Part shown: in pieces, positions 61,971 through 64,000 of the stretch
Layout of the letters: each line of letters opens with the position of its first letter
Numbering within the stretch: the stretch's first letter is position 1
From: Lithospermum erythrorhizon
Lineage: Eukaryota > Streptophyta > Magnoliopsida > Boraginales > Boraginaceae
NCBI GenBank assembly: GCA_019722365.1
Contig: JADFUC010000491.1
Span: 1-64,000, forward strand
Direction of reading: 5' to 3'
Length of the DNA: 64,000 bases
The notes under the pieces: generated by a model
What the model was told of the DNA's origin: nothing
Seen by the model: only the letters and a program-made list of their open reading frames with translations
Database searches by the model: none
Program-made: the position numbers and the translations under genes

Positions 61971-63774
61971 TTATTTCTGAAAATTGTGAACTCGACCTCC
62001 GTCTATCATCTTCCGAAGTGCAGCCTTCGCTTCTTCAAGTGTTTCAATTGAATGCCCATCTTCAAATGAGATCCTTTGTACATTGAACTGTAGAAAACAA
62101 AGTCAGGTGTGTACATGATACTGAGTAGAAGATAAGAGGAACATGTGCAAGCAAGTAAACACACCTGTGCTCCTTGACGGACTCGTATGTCAAATCCCCT
62201 GCTGTCTATTGATATAAGAGCAACATCATCCACCTCAGATTCTAAGGACAAGAGCTCTTTCAGGAGCTTGGAGAATGTTACATTCAGTTCCTTCAGGAAA
62301 TAATTCACAGGTTAAGAATAAGCTACCAGAAGCACAATTTATACATACTGGCAAATAGTGTAGGCGCATCAGCTTGTCATCCTATGATATAGTCTAGGGT
62401 AGAAGTCATCAAGGCACACCTTCAAATATTGTTCGCCTCCATCAACAGCAATCTTGTCAGGTTGGATGTCCTCGTACTCTTTAACATCCACCCAAGCAAC
62501 GGTACCAAATCCCCCAATGAAATATATATCACTGTTGGTATACATGCATCAAGAATATTCTTCAGCAATAATAATGAAGGATTGTGGTAAGACTCCTTGA
62601 AAATTTCCATCAAGATTACTCCAGTGACACCAATCAAATTAGAGAAACAGAATTATAACATTTCCAATAACTCAATAAGATTACTTTAGTGTTTTTTAGT
62701 GTGAAAAGGAATGTTATTGAATTAATGAGAAGGAAATGATTATATTATCGAGTTATTTTAATTGCTAGAAGTATCGAAGCTAATTGGACCTAGATCGTTT
62801 CATCTAAAGCAATCATTTCCAGGCTAATTTATTTCAAATAGTAAGTACCAACCTAATATTTTGCATCCTAAAGTAGTAGAAGTTCCCCCATTGTTGAGAA
62901 GGCCCTTGGTGATGCTTAGCTATGTAGTGTTGATGAGCCCATTCCTGTATGAAAGAGAGTGATGAGGAGAAATGAAATTTTATAGAATTTAATGGATAAT
63001 GAGCAAGTAAAGGTACTGAAAAAAACTTAAGATATCAGCATATTATTTATTGGTTTCCTTTAAAGTGAGAAATTGAGAATATACAGGGTACATGAATTGA
63101 AACGCAAACATGGTGGGTTAGGGCTGGGGGTGGGATGCATAGTTGGGAATAGCAATTAGCGGTCCATAGCGGTGAAACTCCAAAAATACGCTATTTACAG
63201 CTATTCACGGCCATTTACCGTGGCACTGTGTAGCGCTATGTTACCGCAACGCACAGCTATTTACCGCTATTCACAACTATGGGGGGATGTGTTGGATGTG
63301 CTTGGCCGTTTGATGTTTCTATAAATTTATTAAGAATGGCTTAAACGGAATAGGATGAAATTTTACAAAAGAGAAAATAACACAAACATTGGAGGGGATT
63401 ATTTAGTTTCAATTTGCTGATACTGGTCTCAACTCTGAACAGAATTCCATAGCACTCTAGGCCTCAGGAACTTCAAAACCAAGCAACCATACAGATGTCT
63501 ATATTGTTATTTAAGAGAGGAGTCATCCACCTGCTCATCTGCTGGAAGGGGAAAAACATCTCCAAAGATGGTCACCCTTGCATTGGACAAGCCACTCCAA
63601 CCAGGTATCTGTGTTAGCGTAATGGTCAGCAAAGTCCCATACAAAATTAAGAGTTGAATTAAACACCAGAAGTCTGCAAACAAAGAGTGCTAACCTGCAC
63701 CACCAGAGTGCACCGTGGATCAGCCAACAAGTTTCGGGTGTGAATAGCCAATGGTGAGAATGAAAATATAGGAT
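61971..63774 (-). CDS. HugZ-like FMN-binding split-barrel protein (3' exons, partial)
   Basis: Six minus-strand exons in transcription order: 63,774-63,695, 63,608-63,531, 62,944-62,853, 62,531-62,420, 62,290-62,165 and 62,087-61,971 (TAA at 61,973-61,971). All are GT-AG in consistent phase and encode about 200 C-terminal residues. Key stretches are SPLAIHTRNLLADPRCTLVV, IPGWSGLSNARVTIFGDVFP, YIAKHHQGPSQQWGNFYYFR, GGFGTVAWVDVKEY, DDVALISIDSRGFDIRVRQG and IETLEEAKAALRKMI. This is the plant family related to pyridoxamine-5'-phosphate-oxidase-like split barrels and bacterial HugZ (Arabidopsis At3g03890 type), expected in the chloroplast. I recall that HugZ-like heme oxygenase activity has been questioned for the plant protein. 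The 5' exons lie beyond the window; 63,775-64,000 reads as intron. Confidence 0.88.
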
Positions 63775-64000
63775 CTGGAGAGAACAGATTATGTCAGCTT
63801 ATGATTTAAATTTCTGTAGTGAAAAATCAATTTCATCGTCCACCATTGAAAACATGGTTCACAAATTCAGACCCCAACTGGCAAGGGTTCTGATCAGAAG
63901 AGAACATTATGCCATCTCCTGTTTGGCATTTCAGTTTTTTATTTGTTTGATGGAATATAATATTATAAAGAATAGCAAAATGATGTGCCAAAGTAACAAT

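Noticed and set aside
63775..64000. Possible further upstream exon of the HugZ-like gene near 63,840-63,940
   Set aside because: A minus-strand stretch is briefly open but does not give the residues expected before the PIFSFSPLAIH exon; treated as intron.

Overview
This is a 64 kb stretch of a plant nuclear genome, very probably a eudicot. It has GT-AG introns, chloroplast-targeted photosynthesis genes, AT-rich intergenic DNA, and nested LTR and LINE retrotransposons of typical plant families. I see no bacterial, organellar or CRISPR-type content. Function calls rest on recognising conserved protein motifs by eye; nothing was searched.

Layout. 1-2,500: AT-rich, apart from the tail of a dispersed repeat at 1-190. 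2,500-7,380 and 12,578-13,930: one degenerate plus-strand L1-type LINE, split by a minus-strand Ty1/copia element at 7,381-12,577. 14,297-17,309: complete five-exon gene for a DUF212 (acid phosphatase/vanadium haloperoxidase-related) plastid protein. 18,515-19,010: possible minus-strand remnant of a NAC factor C-terminus. 19,140-21,600: AT-rich, internally duplicated DNA. 21,620-33,550: a plus-strand copia element whose gag is split by a Ty3/gypsy-like element with LTRs of about 2.3-2.5 kb. About 33,550-33,795: 3' end of a retroposon with a poly(A) tail. 34,814-39,256: complete 13-exon HCF173 gene, a psbA translation factor. 40,014-41,044: three-exon gene for a 230-residue protein of unknown function. 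41,045-53,730: repeats, including a copia LTR-like region, a fold-back MITE-like element and an unclassified candidate DNA transposon. 53,731-56,276: solo LTR of the gypsy family. 56,462-57,966: three tandem copies of a unit of about 500 bp. 59,042-61,255: CHX-type cation/H+ antiporter gene without a visible first exon. 61,971-63,774: 3' six exons of a minus-strand HugZ-like, FMN-binding split-barrel protein gene that runs off the window.

How the genes relate. At least two of the five genes (DUF212, HCF173) point to the chloroplast, but there is no operon-like organisation; the genes are islands in repeats. HCF173 and the unknown gene are on the same strand about 760 bp apart. CHX and the HugZ-like gene are convergent with 715 bp between stop codons. 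All five genes keep open frames and consistent splice phases, whereas nearly every transposon frame is broken.

I found no convincing new biological system. The points most worth checking are the 99-nt stop-free intron in CHX and its missing first exon, the two nested retrotransposon insertions, the variable minisatellite inside the gypsy LTRs, the possible NAC remnant, and the small unknown protein with a Cys-Pro-Cys-Gly C-terminus.
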